From the NCBI GenBank assembly GCA_965249965.1, contig OZ252262.1:1054001-1118000 (forward strand): a stretch of DNA of 64,000 nucleotides. Reading direction: 5' to 3'. Positions 17,536-26,396 of this stretch are shown piece by piece (position 1 is the first letter of the stretch; each line of letters starts with the position of its first letter). The DNA comes from HXMU1420-13 sp965249965. GTDB taxonomy: Bacteria; Bacteroidota; Rhodothermia; Balneolales; Balneolaceae. Position numbers and translations under genes: made by a program. The notes beneath the pieces were generated by a model. The model ran no database searches, was not told the DNA's origin, and saw only the letters and a list, made by a program, of their open reading frames with translations.

Positions 17536-18294
17536 ATGAATGCATCAGAAAAAATCACCACACATGTTTGCCTTAATTGCGGGTCAACAAATGTGGAGAC
17601 ATACTGTGCAAACTGTGGACAAAAAGCACAGGCTACGCGTCAACCACTTCGGGTTTTTTTAAGCGATGCCGTAGAAACGCTCTTTAATATTGATTCTCGC
17701 TGGTTTATTACTGTTAAGCATTTATTTACTAAACCGGGAGTAGTTACTAGTGAATACATTGAAGGGAAGAGAGCGAGTTATCTACCACCGCTTCGAATTT
17801 ATATCTCGATCAGTATCGTTTATTTCTTAATTGTTGAGCTGATTGATTCAAATCAAATTTTCTTTGTGAATTTTGGAGTTGATGACGGCTCGGCAGGAAA
17901 TTTGGCTAAAGTGATACAATATGCATTGTTTTTTTTGGTGCCTGTATTAGCTGGATTATCAAAATTACTTTACCGGAAGAGAAAACAGTTTTATGTAGAG
18001 CATTTAATTTTCTCTTTTCATATTCATTCAATTTGGCTGGTTTTATTAATGTTTGAATTGTTCACCGTTTGGTTGAACAAAACATTTGAAATTGATTGGG
18101 TAACGATAGTTGCTGGAATATTGAGCTTTCCTGCGCAGTTAGGAACGTTTTTGTATGTAGTTCTTTATTTGAAGCGACTTTATAACCAAAGTTGGATAAA
18201 AACCATTTTAAAGACCATAATTTTAATGGTTTTATATATAGCAGCATTAGTTGCTGTAATATCAATTTATATCTTCATTTATTTAGATTTTTAG
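17536..18294 (+). CDS. DUF3667 family zinc-ribbon membrane protein
   Basis: The N-terminus carries a zinc ribbon of two CxxC pairs (CLNCGS near residue 12 and CANCGQ near 25). The DUF3667 hallmark follows: NIDSRWFITVKHLFTKPG, then YIEGKRASYLPPLRIYISISI. About four to five transmembrane helices fill residues 85-250. The function of the family is unknown. It is widespread in Bacteroidota and supports that placement. It ends three bases before the carbonic anhydrase start, so translation is probably coupled. Confidence 0.85.
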   Translation: MNASEKITTHVCLNCGSTNVETYCANCGQKAQATRQPLRVFLSDAVETLFNIDSRWFITVKHLFTKPGVVTSEYIEGKRASYLPPLRIYISISIVYFLIVELIDSNQIFFVNFGVDDGSAGNLAKVIQYALFFLVPVLAGLSKLLYRKRKQFYVEHLIFSFHIHSIWLVLLMFELFTVWLNKTFEIDWVTIVAGILSFPAQLGTFLYVVLYLKRLYNQSWIKTILKTIILMVLYIAALVAVISIYIFIYLDF

Positions 18295-18296
18295 CA

Positions 18297-18848
18297 ATGA
18301 TACATGAGTTTCTCGGTAAGTCACCCAATATTCACCAAACCGCATTTGTTGTAGATAGCGCTGAAATAATTGGTGATGTAACCATGGGCGAAGAGAGTAG
18401 TGCATGGTTTAATGTTACTATTCGAGGTGATGTAAATTGGATAAAAGTAGGCAACCGTTCAAATGTGCAGGATAACGTTTGTATTCATGTGATGAATCAA
18501 ACAGGTCCTACTTTAATTGGAGATGAAGTGACGATAGGACATGGGGCTGTCATTCATGGTTGCACAATTAAAGACCGGGTTTTAATAGGCATTAATGCAA
18601 CGGTACTGGATAAAGCGGTAATTGAGTCAGACGTGATAGTGGCTGCAGGAACCTTAGTTCCACCCGGAAAAACACTTGAAAGCGGGTATCTTTATATGGG
18701 TTCACCGGCTAAAGCAGCAAGAAAATTAACTGTTGAAGAGATTGCTTCGATTCGAAAATACTCACAGAATTATGTGAAATATAGTCGGGCTTACACTGGG
18801 AAAGATGTATATACTTCTAATCCTTTCTACAATATAGAGGCTAAATAA
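18297..18848 (+). CDS. gamma-class carbonic anhydrase family protein
   Basis: A left-handed beta-helix hexapeptide-repeat protein of 183 residues. I take the ATG at 18297, giving MIHEFLGKSPNIHQTAF; the frame continues upstream inside the DUF3667 gene without family resemblance. The repeat region is about residues 12-150. Three zinc-ligand histidines are visible in CIHVMN and GHGAVIHGC. Also seen are IRGDVNWI with the conserved Arg/Asp, and SSAWFNV. Members either hydrate CO2 or act as YrdA/PaaY-type proteins; the zinc site is intact but activity is not proven by sequence. Confidence 0.9.
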   Translation: MIHEFLGKSPNIHQTAFVVDSAEIIGDVTMGEESSAWFNVTIRGDVNWIKVGNRSNVQDNVCIHVMNQTGPTLIGDEVTIGHGAVIHGCTIKDRVLIGINATVLDKAVIESDVIVAAGTLVPPGKTLESGYLYMGSPAKAARKLTVEEIASIRKYSQNYVKYSRAYTGKDVYTSNPFYNIEAK

Positions 18849-18870
18849 TTAGGAATTACGAATTAGGAAT
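18847..18870. repeat. short direct repeat AATTAGGAAT x2
   Basis: AATTAGGAAT occurs twice (18847-18856 and 18861-18870) separated by TACG, right after the carbonic anhydrase stop. An inverted partial copy (ATTCCTAA) follows near 18900. This is simple intergenic repeat material, possibly part of a dispersed family. Confidence 0.5.
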
Positions 18871-18915
18871 AAGCCCACAAGTATTTCTAATTAAGCTATT
18901 CCTAACCCCGAATCA

Positions 18916-20055
18916 ATGAGTGGTATTTATCTTCATATTCCATTTTGTAAACAAGCCTGTTCCTATTGCGATTTCTATTTCGTTACGCGTCAACATCAGC
19001 AGCAGGAGTTTGTGGAGGCATTAATTCGGGAGATTAGGTCGTATAAAAACACTCGATTTACAGAAGAAACGGTTCAGACTATTTATTTTGGAGGTGGAAC
19101 ACCCTCATTGCTTAGCACCCATCAATTTGAACTAATTTTAGCAGCAATCGATGAAGTATTCGAGTTAAAATTGGAAGAGAGCACGGTAGAATTAAATCCA
19201 GATGACGTTACCCCGGATTTTTTGTCGGATTTAAAATCGTTAGGGATTAATCGGGCTAGTATGGGAGTGCAGTCATTTGATGAACAACTTCTGGCATCCA
19301 TGCACCGTGCCCATAATAGCTCTGAAGCACTGCAATGCCTGGAATATTTGTCAAAATCTGGTTTCAATTCTTTCACGGTCGATTTGATTTATGGCAATCC
19401 AAATCAAACATTAAAAATGCTCGAAAACGATTTAAGAATATTAAGCAGGTTCGAGCCTCCACACGTTTCAGCTTATTCTCTTACTATCGAAGAGGGCACT
19501 CGACTTGGAAAACAAGTACAGCTTGGGCGCATTAATCCACCCGAAGATGAAGAAGTTGCCAACCACTTTGATTTAGTTAGAAGTAAACTAAATGAGATGG
19601 GTATCGAACAATATGAAGTGAGTAATTTTTCAAAGCCTGGAAAAGAAGCACTGCACAATTCGGCCTATTGGAGTCATGCCAATTATCTGGGTTTGGGACC
19701 ATCTGCACATTCATTTTGGTGGGATGTGAGCAAACAATCAGCATCGAGATGGAGCAACAAGAGAGAGTTAACATCTTATCTAATAAATGAGTGGCAACAT
19801 CAGGATTCCAAAGAAATCTTGAAGTTGAATCAACTGGCTGAAGAGCGCCTCATGCTAGCTCTCCGAACCAGAAAGGGAATCAGTTTGATGGAGTTAAAAG
19901 AAAAGTATGAATACACGCTTTCTCAAGCTCAGTTAGCCTATATCGCCAAAAAACAGAAAGAAGAGGTAATAGAAATAGATGGCAGTGTTATTAAACTTTC
20001 AAGGCAAGGTTTATTGATCGCTGATCTGATAATCCTTGATTTAATTACTGCATAG
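18916..20055 (+). CDS. hemW: HemW family radical SAM protein (CPO-like)
   Basis: Radical-SAM protein of the coproporphyrinogen III oxidase-like group; current view is that HemW is a heme chaperone rather than an oxidase. The Fe-S motif is CKQACSYCDFYF (CxxxCxxC) at residues 11-18, preceded by YLHIPF. Also visible: FGGGTPSLL, ELNPDD, RASMGVQSF, VDLIYGNPNQT and the C-terminal HemW domain (GLGPSAHSF, then a winged-helix-like end, RKGISLMELKEKY). Length 379 is normal. The 3' end overlaps the convergent HU-TM-LysM gene by 11 bases. Confidence 0.92.
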   Translation: MSGIYLHIPFCKQACSYCDFYFVTRQHQQQEFVEALIREIRSYKNTRFTEETVQTIYFGGGTPSLLSTHQFELILAAIDEVFELKLEESTVELNPDDVTPDFLSDLKSLGINRASMGVQSFDEQLLASMHRAHNSSEALQCLEYLSKSGFNSFTVDLIYGNPNQTLKMLENDLRILSRFEPPHVSAYSLTIEEGTRLGKQVQLGRINPPEDEEVANHFDLVRSKLNEMGIEQYEVSNFSKPGKEALHNSAYWSHANYLGLGPSAHSFWWDVSKQSASRWSNKRELTSYLINEWQHQDSKEILKLNQLAEERLMLALRTRKGISLMELKEKYEYTLSQAQLAYIAKKQKEEVIEIDGSVIKLSRQGLLIADLIILDLITA

Positions 20056-21421
20056 TTTCGTACCAGTTGGCAGCTTTTATATATGCCGCTGATTGAGCAG
20101 TATTCCCAGCATTTTCATAGGCTTGCGCCACATATCTGGCTGCTTCAGCAAGGCGTACATAATCTGCAGAAGAAGGATTATCTGCCGTACCTTCGAGTTG
20201 TGGCACATTGAGTTCCACATTGGGTAAAATTAAATCGGGATTATTTGCGAGCGTATAATTTGCCTGAAAAATTAATGGCCAAAGGCGCGTATTTCCATAA
20301 GTTTGGCGGGCGATCTCATAAATCCAAACACCAGCACTCACACTATAACTTATTCCGGTAAATCGCTCGTATTCAATTTGTGGTTCTTGATTTTCGATGG
20401 TCATCAGTTCGCCCTGGTTTTCAGTCACATCAACTTCTGGGGCGGCAAGTGGAATAATCTGAGATTCCATTGTTTGATCATTGGAGCTGGATTCCGATGA
20501 GGTGGCACTCGCATCATTCACTTCATTCAAAACCTGATCATTTTCAAATGCAGAAGGATCGTTTAAAATACTTTCACTTTCAGTAGATGCGGTCACAGGT
20601 GTAGAATCAGATCGAAAGAAAAAGAACCAAATAGCCAACATTGAAATTAGAAAAACTCCAAGAATTGATAATAAAACAGTAGGTGATAGTGCGTTTGAGT
20701 TCCGTTTAGGTAGCCCGGGCGTACGAATTGGGCGAGCAGACTTATTGGATTCTATCTCGTCCTCGACAGCAAAAGCATCCTCTTCATCTTCTTCAAAATC
20801 AGATTCTAGAACAAGCTCTGGAATTTCATCTTTTTCAGAATCAGTTTCTGGCTCAAGCTCTGGAATTACATCTTCTTCTTGGTGGTCGTCTTCCTCAAGA
20901 ACTTCTTCTAGCGCAGACTCTATTTCATTAGACTCAGCATCATCTTGCTCTGCTTCCTCATCTTCAAAGTTAAATGGATCATCGTTGTATGATGCTCTCA
21001 AAGAAGGATCAATATCTTCATCAAGACCGCCGGTAAGTGCATCAAATAATCGTTCTGCTTCGGTTGATTCTTTTTCTTTTGGATCAAATTTCTTCGTAGG
21101 AGTTTCAACCACCTCTGCTTCAAGGTGATCATAATCGCGATTAACTCTTTTTTCAAGCGCTTTGTATGGCGTAAAAGAAATCCGTTTGTGTGCGGGTATT
21201 ACTAATGGCTCTCCCGATTTAGGATTTACACCAATTCGCTCAGCAACATCAACAACGGTGAAGCTCCCAAAATTTGTTATTGCTGCTTTTCCTTTTTCAT
21301 TAATTTCTTCCAGGGCATGTTCTAAAAATGCATTTATAAATTCCTGACTGCGCACCTTTGGAATTACCGCCTCGTCCGACAATTCTTCAACCAACTGATT
21401 TAAGGTTACCTTTTTACTCAT
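20045..21421 (-). CDS. HU-transmembrane-LysM fusion protein (candidate DNA-cell wall tether)
   Basis: An unusual 458-residue multidomain protein. Residues 1-95 form a HU/IHF-like DNA-binding domain (GKAAITNFGSFTVVDVAER, then NPKSGEPLVIPAHKRISF). Residues about 110-230 are a long, very acidic disordered stretch. A basic Pro/Arg linker follows (about 228-247). A single transmembrane helix lies at about 248-270 (LLSILGVFLISMLAIWFFFF). An outer linker rich in Ser/Asn/Glu follows. A LysM-like domain lies at about 358-410 (SVSAGVWIYEIARQTYGN, then WPLIFQAN and LILPNVELNVP), and a helical tail ends the protein. The predicted topology puts HU in the cytoplasm and LysM in the periplasm. It starts 8 nt after an upstream single-domain HU gene, probably the same operon. 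The function is inferred; a comparable layout is HU-CCDC81 plus SPOR in Bacteroidota. Confidence 0.85.
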   Translation of the reverse strand: MSKKVTLNQLVEELSDEAVIPKVRSQEFINAFLEHALEEINEKGKAAITNFGSFTVVDVAERIGVNPKSGEPLVIPAHKRISFTPYKALEKRVNRDYDHLEAEVVETPTKKFDPKEKESTEAERLFDALTGGLDEDIDPSLRASYNDDPFNFEDEEAEQDDAESNEIESALEEVLEEDDHQEEDVIPELEPETDSEKDEIPELVLESDFEEDEEDAFAVEDEIESNKSARPIRTPGLPKRNSNALSPTVLLSILGVFLISMLAIWFFFFRSDSTPVTASTESESILNDPSAFENDQVLNEVNDASATSSESSSNDQTMESQIIPLAAPEVDVTENQGELMTIENQEPQIEYERFTGISYSVSAGVWIYEIARQTYGNTRLWPLIFQANYTLANNPDLILPNVELNVPQLEGTADNPSSADYVRLAEAARYVAQAYENAGNTAQSAAYIKAANWYETMQ

Positions 21422-21429
21422 CCCAAAAA

Positions 21430-21702
21430 TTAATTCAATTCATCTTTTAGAGTAGAGCTTTGGCTATACTGCACCACTTTCTTCTTTGGAAGTTGGATCA
21501 TACCCTTATAATGTGGATTGTAGGTTTTATAGCTATCGCGGATGCGCGTAGAAAAGCTACCTAGTTTAGGTAATGAAAAGCCTTCATCATGGGCGAGATG
21601 ATCGGTTAGTATCTCAACGAATTTGTCGTAAATTCGCTCCGTTTCTTGTTGGGTCAGCCCAATATTTTCACTTAGTATTCGTACAGTTTCTGTTTTTCCC
21701 AT
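21430..21702 (-). CDS. HU/IHF-family DNA-binding protein
   Basis: A 90-residue single-domain member of the bacterial histone-like family. An N-terminal helical part (MGKTETVRILSENIGLTQQETERIYDKF in outline) is followed by the beta-arm region LPKLGSFSTRIRDSYKTYNPHYKGMIQLPKKKVVQYS. The typical GFG of HU (GFGTF) is replaced by KLGSF, and the intercalating Pro region is NPHYKG rather than NPxTG. It is therefore a divergent HU. Its position immediately upstream of the HU-TM-LysM gene suggests the two may form heterodimers. Confidence 0.85.
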   Translation of the reverse strand: MGKTETVRILSENIGLTQQETERIYDKFVEILTDHLAHDEGFSLPKLGSFSTRIRDSYKTYNPHYKGMIQLPKKKVVQYSQSSTLKDELN

Positions 21703-21834
21703 GCCACTCGGAAATTGTTGTCATAATTAGCAACTTTCCTCCTTAAGAATCAATGAGGTCTTGCCGACGAATATAAGGTAAAAAAAACCACTTCCTATTT
21801 TATCAATCCAATTTGGATACGTATTATTGTCTTA

Positions 21835-22809
21835 ATGCTAAAATCAATTCAGCAACTCTTTTCAGACTCGATTGATTATGCCGCGCTAAAGCCACCGGTA
21901 CAGGCACCGTTGCGCGAAGCACTTCGTAACTATGCCGAATTAACGCAGGGTGAGTATAACTGGATTCTATCAAGATTTGTTATTCCATTCTCTCAAATCC
22001 CTGATTTGGCACAATATGCAGATCGTAGAGATCGTGTAAAAGGACCTCTCAACTTGTGTATTTTTGGGCCTATTGTTAACACGTTGCATGAATTTAAAAA
22101 CACAGTTCTCAATATTGAGAAAGATATTTTATCTGCTCATTCGGGATTTCCAGGCGAAGTAAGAACCAATATTCTCGAACTAACTTTGCCCAGAGTAAGT
22201 GTAGAAAATTTTAATGCAGAAGAATTAGTGAAAGCAATTGAGGCTGTAGTTACTACTTCTGCAGACTCCAGACTTTTACCTCACCGGGTATATTTTGAGA
22301 TTCCGGGCGATAATATTGAGATCGAAACAGCGAAAAAAATTATCAAAGTTATTGCGGTACACAATAAGTCGGTTCTAAAGCGCAAAATTGATAATTATTT
22401 ATTCTCAGGATTGAAAATTAACTGTACTCCTGCGCCTACCCCACAATTTTTAGCCGAAGTTCTTTTGTATGCACGTGATGCCAACGTGGCTATCAAATTT
22501 GCAGGCCATAATATAAGTTCGTTCCCATCCTATGATTACGACACTAATTCGCGTGTGTTTGGGCTGGTAAATATAATGATGGCTGGTATTCTTGCCTATA
22601 CTCAGGATTTAACTGTAGAAGAAACAGTTGAAGTATTAGAGGAAAAGAACTCTTCGAATTTTGTATTTAAGGATGGTTATCTGGCCTGGAGAGAATTAGC
22701 AGCGCCCATGATGGAAATAAAAATGCTTCGCATGCTTTCCATCACTTCTTTTAATCTAACGGATTTTGACCAACCACTGGATGGGCTAAAACAACGCTCT
22801 ATTTTATAA
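21835..22809 (+). CDS. hypothetical protein, possible TIM-barrel-like fold
   Basis: I do not recognise a family. The 324 residues have no signal peptide or membrane segment. Repeated strand-helix units are visible (PHRVYFEIPG, IIKVIAVHNK, GLKINCTPAPTPQFLAEVLLYARDANVAIKFAGH), compatible with a barrel or Rossmann-like enzyme. PAPTPQFL and KFAGHNISSFPSYDYD look like loop motifs that could form a site. The stop lies inside the convergent T9SS cargo gene (11-base overlap). It diverges from the HU operon. Confidence 0.6.
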   Translation: MLKSIQQLFSDSIDYAALKPPVQAPLREALRNYAELTQGEYNWILSRFVIPFSQIPDLAQYADRRDRVKGPLNLCIFGPIVNTLHEFKNTVLNIEKDILSAHSGFPGEVRTNILELTLPRVSVENFNAEELVKAIEAVVTTSADSRLLPHRVYFEIPGDNIEIETAKKIIKVIAVHNKSVLKRKIDNYLFSGLKINCTPAPTPQFLAEVLLYARDANVAIKFAGHNISSFPSYDYDTNSRVFGLVNIMMAGILAYTQDLTVEETVEVLEEKNSSNFVFKDGYLAWRELAAPMMEIKMLRMLSITSFNLTDFDQPLDGLKQRSIL

Positions 22810-24460
22810 GCGTCATCGCTTTGGTTTGTGTGCCAAATTCACTTTCTAAGCGATAGATATAAACTCCTGATGATAACGAGTTCGCGTTGAAGACAAAATC
22901 GCGGAACCCGGCCTCAACAGGCCCTTGATAAATTGTTTGAATGTGACGTCCCAAAATGTCATATACATTTAGAGTAACATTTTGATTTTCAGGAATGGAA
23001 AGGCGAATCACAGTCTCGGGGTTAAAAGGATTTGGAAAGTTTTGTGCCAGTCCGATTTCCTTAGCGATAAAATACTCTGTGAATTGAAAGGAATAAATAC
23101 TGTTTGCGTCCGGATTGCCATTCATTACAACAAGGCCCACCTTGTCCACACTTTCCCATGCCCAATTAGTTTCAATTGAACCGGTAAGTCGGTTGTTATT
23201 TCCTAAAGCAACTTGTGTTTCGATAGAGCCATCTTGTTGATATCCTAAAAGTCCGATGTGTACCTCGTCAGAACCTACTTCATAATTAAGCTTCACAAAA
23301 CCTGCCGTTGGTATGTCCAGATCTGCTGTATAGTATCGGGCAGAAAATGGGTTAAGTGATAATATATTAGTTAAATCGGGTTGCAACTCTAAGTAAGTTG
23401 CAGAAATTGCCGGATTTGGATATTCAGAACGTTCATCAAATCCGAAATTTGTACCGGAAAAATCATCCCCACTTGCATAATGCCACATATAAGATTCTAG
23501 AATGGCTGCTGAGTAAGATTCATCTCTGCTGATAAGTTCTGTTTCTATAGCTCCAACCAAAGAAATTTGGCTATTGAGTTCAATAATATCCCAAGTAAAT
23601 GGCCAAAAATCTTCACCGAAACGCTCGTGAAAATAAAGTGCCCAGGTGATGTCTTCGTATGAACCGGCTGTGAGTGATGAAGTAGGACTATTGAATAGAT
23701 CGGTAGCAAAGCCTGTAATGTAATTGTAGTAATCGTTTACATCGTCATACACCACTTCTTCCATTAATGTGGCATCCATTTCAGCCCAACGGTCAGAGTC
23801 GCCTCTCCAGTCGTTTTGGGCAAATTGAATAGCATGTTTGAATTCATGCGCCATGGTTACTTTTATCGATCCAATAATATCACCCTCAGGATCAGTATTT
23901 GGGGGATAGCCAACGAAATCATTTTCAATATAAATGCAGGTTTCAGGGCCGGTTATATTACATGGAAAACTACCACTCGTTCGATTATTTGTTAAACCAT
24001 ACGCCCCAAAATTTGAAAGATCCTGGATAAACACATCATAAACTTCTCCGTCGGCAATAGGGTCTGTAAAACCAAGGTTTAAAACTTCATGCCGATATGA
24101 AGAATCTGAAGCTTCAGCCACTTCTTCTACAAAATCCGGGATTCCATTTGAATTAAAATCATCTGTAGGAACTCGATCACCACCCAGAGTTTCGTAGTGT
24201 AGTCTGAATTTACCAGAAGGAGAAATGAACTCTGCCGCTGATTGAGTTGTGCGAGGTGCTGATGTAAGTAATTGTTTAATTACAGGGTGATCGTCTTCAT
24301 ACGTTTCGTTCTCAATTTGAATAATAAAAGGGGTAAGACACTTTGAAATATTTTGCAGCCCTTCTGACTGAGCAAACAGAGTAGGAGAAATGAATAAGAT
24401 GGCAGGCAATGCCCATTTCATGCCGGACAAAACTGATAAGTAATTAAGCGTCTTTTTCAA
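22799..24460 (-). CDS. secreted putative zinc metalloprotease with T9SS sorting domain (MXAN_6640-like)
   Basis: A 553-residue exported protein. The signal peptide lies within residues 1-30. The catalytic region has the zincin motif HEFKH (HExxH) in KVTMAHEFKHAIQFAQND near residue 205, with a conserved RWAEMDATLMEE segment after it, as in the MXAN_6640 family of putative metalloproteases. The last about 85 residues form a type A T9SS sorting domain: NFPNPFNPETVIRLSIP, LNVYDILGRHI, LSSGVYIYRLE and a KAMTLIK end. It should be exported by T9SS and cleaved or anchored at the surface. The T9SS regulator PorX is encoded about 3.5 kb away. Confidence 0.88.
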   Translation of the reverse strand: MKKTLNYLSVLSGMKWALPAILFISPTLFAQSEGLQNISKCLTPFIIQIENETYEDDHPVIKQLLTSAPRTTQSAAEFISPSGKFRLHYETLGGDRVPTDDFNSNGIPDFVEEVAEASDSSYRHEVLNLGFTDPIADGEVYDVFIQDLSNFGAYGLTNNRTSGSFPCNITGPETCIYIENDFVGYPPNTDPEGDIIGSIKVTMAHEFKHAIQFAQNDWRGDSDRWAEMDATLMEEVVYDDVNDYYNYITGFATDLFNSPTSSLTAGSYEDITWALYFHERFGEDFWPFTWDIIELNSQISLVGAIETELISRDESYSAAILESYMWHYASGDDFSGTNFGFDERSEYPNPAISATYLELQPDLTNILSLNPFSARYYTADLDIPTAGFVKLNYEVGSDEVHIGLLGYQQDGSIETQVALGNNNRLTGSIETNWAWESVDKVGLVVMNGNPDANSIYSFQFTEYFIAKEIGLAQNFPNPFNPETVIRLSIPENQNVTLNVYDILGRHIQTIYQGPVEAGFRDFVFNANSLSSGVYIYRLESEFGTQTKAMTLIK

Positions 24461-24524
24461 TGAATTTGCGTAATTTTCATGTTGCTAACGAACTAAGGGA
24501 TCAACTCGTCTGCAAATATATAAT

Positions 24525-25478
24525 ATGATGTACGAAGTTATACTTTATTACAATTTTAACCCAATCGAAGAAGTGGAGCGTTTTTGCAAGCTGCATAAAA
24601 AATTCTGCCAGGAATTGGGACTAAAAGGTCGAATTTATATTTCTTCAGAAGGTATAAACGGAACCGCTGCCGGGACTAAAGAACAAATTGAAGCTTATAA
24701 AGAATATGTTTGGTCGTTACGGGGGTTTGAGAATACCGAATTCAAACAAGATCAATCAGAGTACATTCCTTTTGCTAAGTTGATTTGTAAAATCCGCGAA
24801 GAGATTGTTTCTCTGCATATGGATGGTGTGGATCCTAACGACGGAGGATATCACATGCCACCGGAAGAATGGCGAAAGGTGATTGAATCAGAAGAAGAGT
24901 ATGTAATGATCGATGTGCGTAATAATTACGAATCAAAAGTTGGTCATTTTAAAGGTGCATTGACTCCCGATCTGGATAATTTCTATGATTTTCCACAATG
25001 GCTGGATGAGGTGAACATCCCGAAAGACAAAAAAGTACTGATGTATTGTACGGGCGGAATTCGATGTGAGAAGTTTTCTGTGCTAATGAAAGATAAAGGC
25101 TGGGAAGATGTGAACCAGTTGCATGGAGGAATCTTAAATTATGCCAAGAAAGAAGAGGGGAAACATTTTGAAGGCAAGTGCTTTGTTTTCGATGATCGCC
25201 TGATTGTTCCCGTAGACCCCAAAAATCTGGAACCAATTGCTACCTGCGAAATAACCGGAAAGCCGGCTGATACCTATGTAAACTGTGCAAATATGGAATG
25301 CAATAAACTCTTTATTTGCAGCGAAGAAGGCGCGCATATCATGGAAGGATGTTGCAGCGAAGAGTGCAAAGAAAGTGAGTACAAGCGCCCTTTTAATGCC
25401 GAAAATGCATTTAAGCCATTCCGCAAATGGTACAATTACTTTGGTGATGAGTTCAAACACCGTGAACTACAGTCCTGA
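24525..25478 (+). CDS. trhO: tRNA uridine(34) hydroxylase, rhodanese family (TrhO/YceA)
   Basis: TrhO performs oxygen-dependent 5-hydroxylation of U34 in tRNAs. An N-terminal acylphosphatase-like domain (residues 1-100, with GRIYISSEGINGT) precedes a rhodanese domain (about 125-225). The active-site loop is YCTGGIRCEKFS, with the catalytic Cys near 178. A Cys-rich C-terminal domain (TCEITG, CANMECNKLF, CCSEECKES) matches the family's zinc-binding tail. Two ATGs are adjacent at the start (24525 and 24528), and either is possible. It overlaps the next pseudouridine synthase gene by 32 bases, so two RNA-modification genes are coupled. Confidence 0.93.
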   Translation: MMYEVILYYNFNPIEEVERFCKLHKKFCQELGLKGRIYISSEGINGTAAGTKEQIEAYKEYVWSLRGFENTEFKQDQSEYIPFAKLICKIREEIVSLHMDGVDPNDGGYHMPPEEWRKVIESEEEYVMIDVRNNYESKVGHFKGALTPDLDNFYDFPQWLDEVNIPKDKKVLMYCTGGIRCEKFSVLMKDKGWEDVNQLHGGILNYAKKEEGKHFEGKCFVFDDRLIVPVDPKNLEPIATCEITGKPADTYVNCANMECNKLFICSEEGAHIMEGCCSEECKESEYKRPFNAENAFKPFRKWYNYFGDEFKHRELQS

Positions 25479-26352
25479 GCAAAAAACGTCGAGAAAAGTT
25501 CGGATAGTTCAGCCCTATCCCATTACGCATCGGTTTAAGCCTAACCCGGAATTTGTTGGGAAAAGTCTGCTCGAAAAAATGTCGGCAAAGTTTCCATTTC
25601 AACCGGAAGAGGTGTGGAAACAACGTATTAAATCAGGTCGTGTTTATTTAGAAAACCGACACGCTTCTATTAATACAATTCTTCAAGAAAAAGATGAAAT
25701 CCGACACCACAATCCTGCGGTAATCGAGCCAACCGTTCCAGATGAAGTAAGAATACTTGAAGAGAAGGAGGATTATGTATCCGTTTTTAAGCCGGCGCCG
25801 ATGCCCATGCATCCGGGGGGGCGTTACTATAAAAATAGTCTCACAGTTATCCTCGAAGGAATGGGGTTTTCAGATTTAAGAATTACTCACCGACTAGATT
25901 CAGTTACTTCCGGAGTTGTACTATTTGCCAAGAATAAACCCTTTTCGATAAAAGTGATGGAAGCATTTACGTCAGGAAATGTGGAGAAAGAATATCACGC
26001 AATTGTAGCCGGGGTGCCGCGCGAAATAAAGAAAACGATACAATCGAAAATCCGAAGAAAACAGGGATTCGTTTTTGAAAGTGGGTCCGATTTAGATTCA
26101 GGTCAGCAAGGAATTACTGAATTTGAAGTAGTTGAGAAATATGAGGAGTCTTCCGTAATAAAATGTATACCCATTACCGGTCGAACCCATCAAATACGAT
26201 TACATCTGGCAGAGTGGGGATATCCGATTATTGATGACCCAATCTATGGCCCGAATGGCGACACAAGCAGCAAAAGCACTCAGAACGTGGGGATTAGTTT
26301 GATTTCGACCTCACTTCAAATTCCAAACCTTTTGGTTAATGTTAAGTGCTAA
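25447..26352 (+). CDS. RluA-family pseudouridine synthase
   Basis: RNA pseudouridine synthase. I place the start at the ATG 25447, inside the trhO 3' end, giving a 301-residue protein; the longer frame from 25285 only mirrors trhO. An S4-like N-terminal region (WKQRIKSGRVYLENRHA) precedes the catalytic domain with ITHRLDSVTSGVVLFAK, which carries the essential Asp, then EYHAIVAG and TGRTHQIRLHLAEWGYPIIDDPIYG. The target uridine (rRNA or tRNA) cannot be told apart from RluD/RluC/TruC types here. The 32-base overlap with trhO makes co-translation likely. Confidence 0.9.
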   Translation: MSSNTVNYSPEQKTSRKVRIVQPYPITHRFKPNPEFVGKSLLEKMSAKFPFQPEEVWKQRIKSGRVYLENRHASINTILQEKDEIRHHNPAVIEPTVPDEVRILEEKEDYVSVFKPAPMPMHPGGRYYKNSLTVILEGMGFSDLRITHRLDSVTSGVVLFAKNKPFSIKVMEAFTSGNVEKEYHAIVAGVPREIKKTIQSKIRRKQGFVFESGSDLDSGQQGITEFEVVEKYEESSVIKCIPITGRTHQIRLHLAEWGYPIIDDPIYGPNGDTSSKSTQNVGISLISTSLQIPNLLVNVKC

Positions 26353-26390
26353 ATGTTAAATGTAGAATTCATTTAGCATTTAACATTATA
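26348..26390. repeat. nested intergenic inverted repeats between convergent genes
   Basis: Two interleaved inverted repeats lie between the pseudouridine synthase and hydrolase stops. AATGTTAAATG (26352-26362) pairs with CATTTAACATT (26377-26387), and GCTAAATG (26348-26355) pairs with CATTTAGC (26370-26377). They may act as a weak bidirectional terminator or be a dispersed A/T-rich palindromic element. Confidence 0.55.
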
Positions 26391-26396
26391 CATTAA

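Noticed and set aside
20745..21128. Plus-strand Ser-rich frame of 127 codons
   Set aside because: It is the antisense of the acidic stretch of the HU-TM-LysM gene; GA-rich acidic codons read backwards give a Ser-rich shadow.
25285..25446. Upstream extension of the pseudouridine synthase frame
   Set aside because: It lies fully inside the Cys-rich tail of trhO and has no family similarity.
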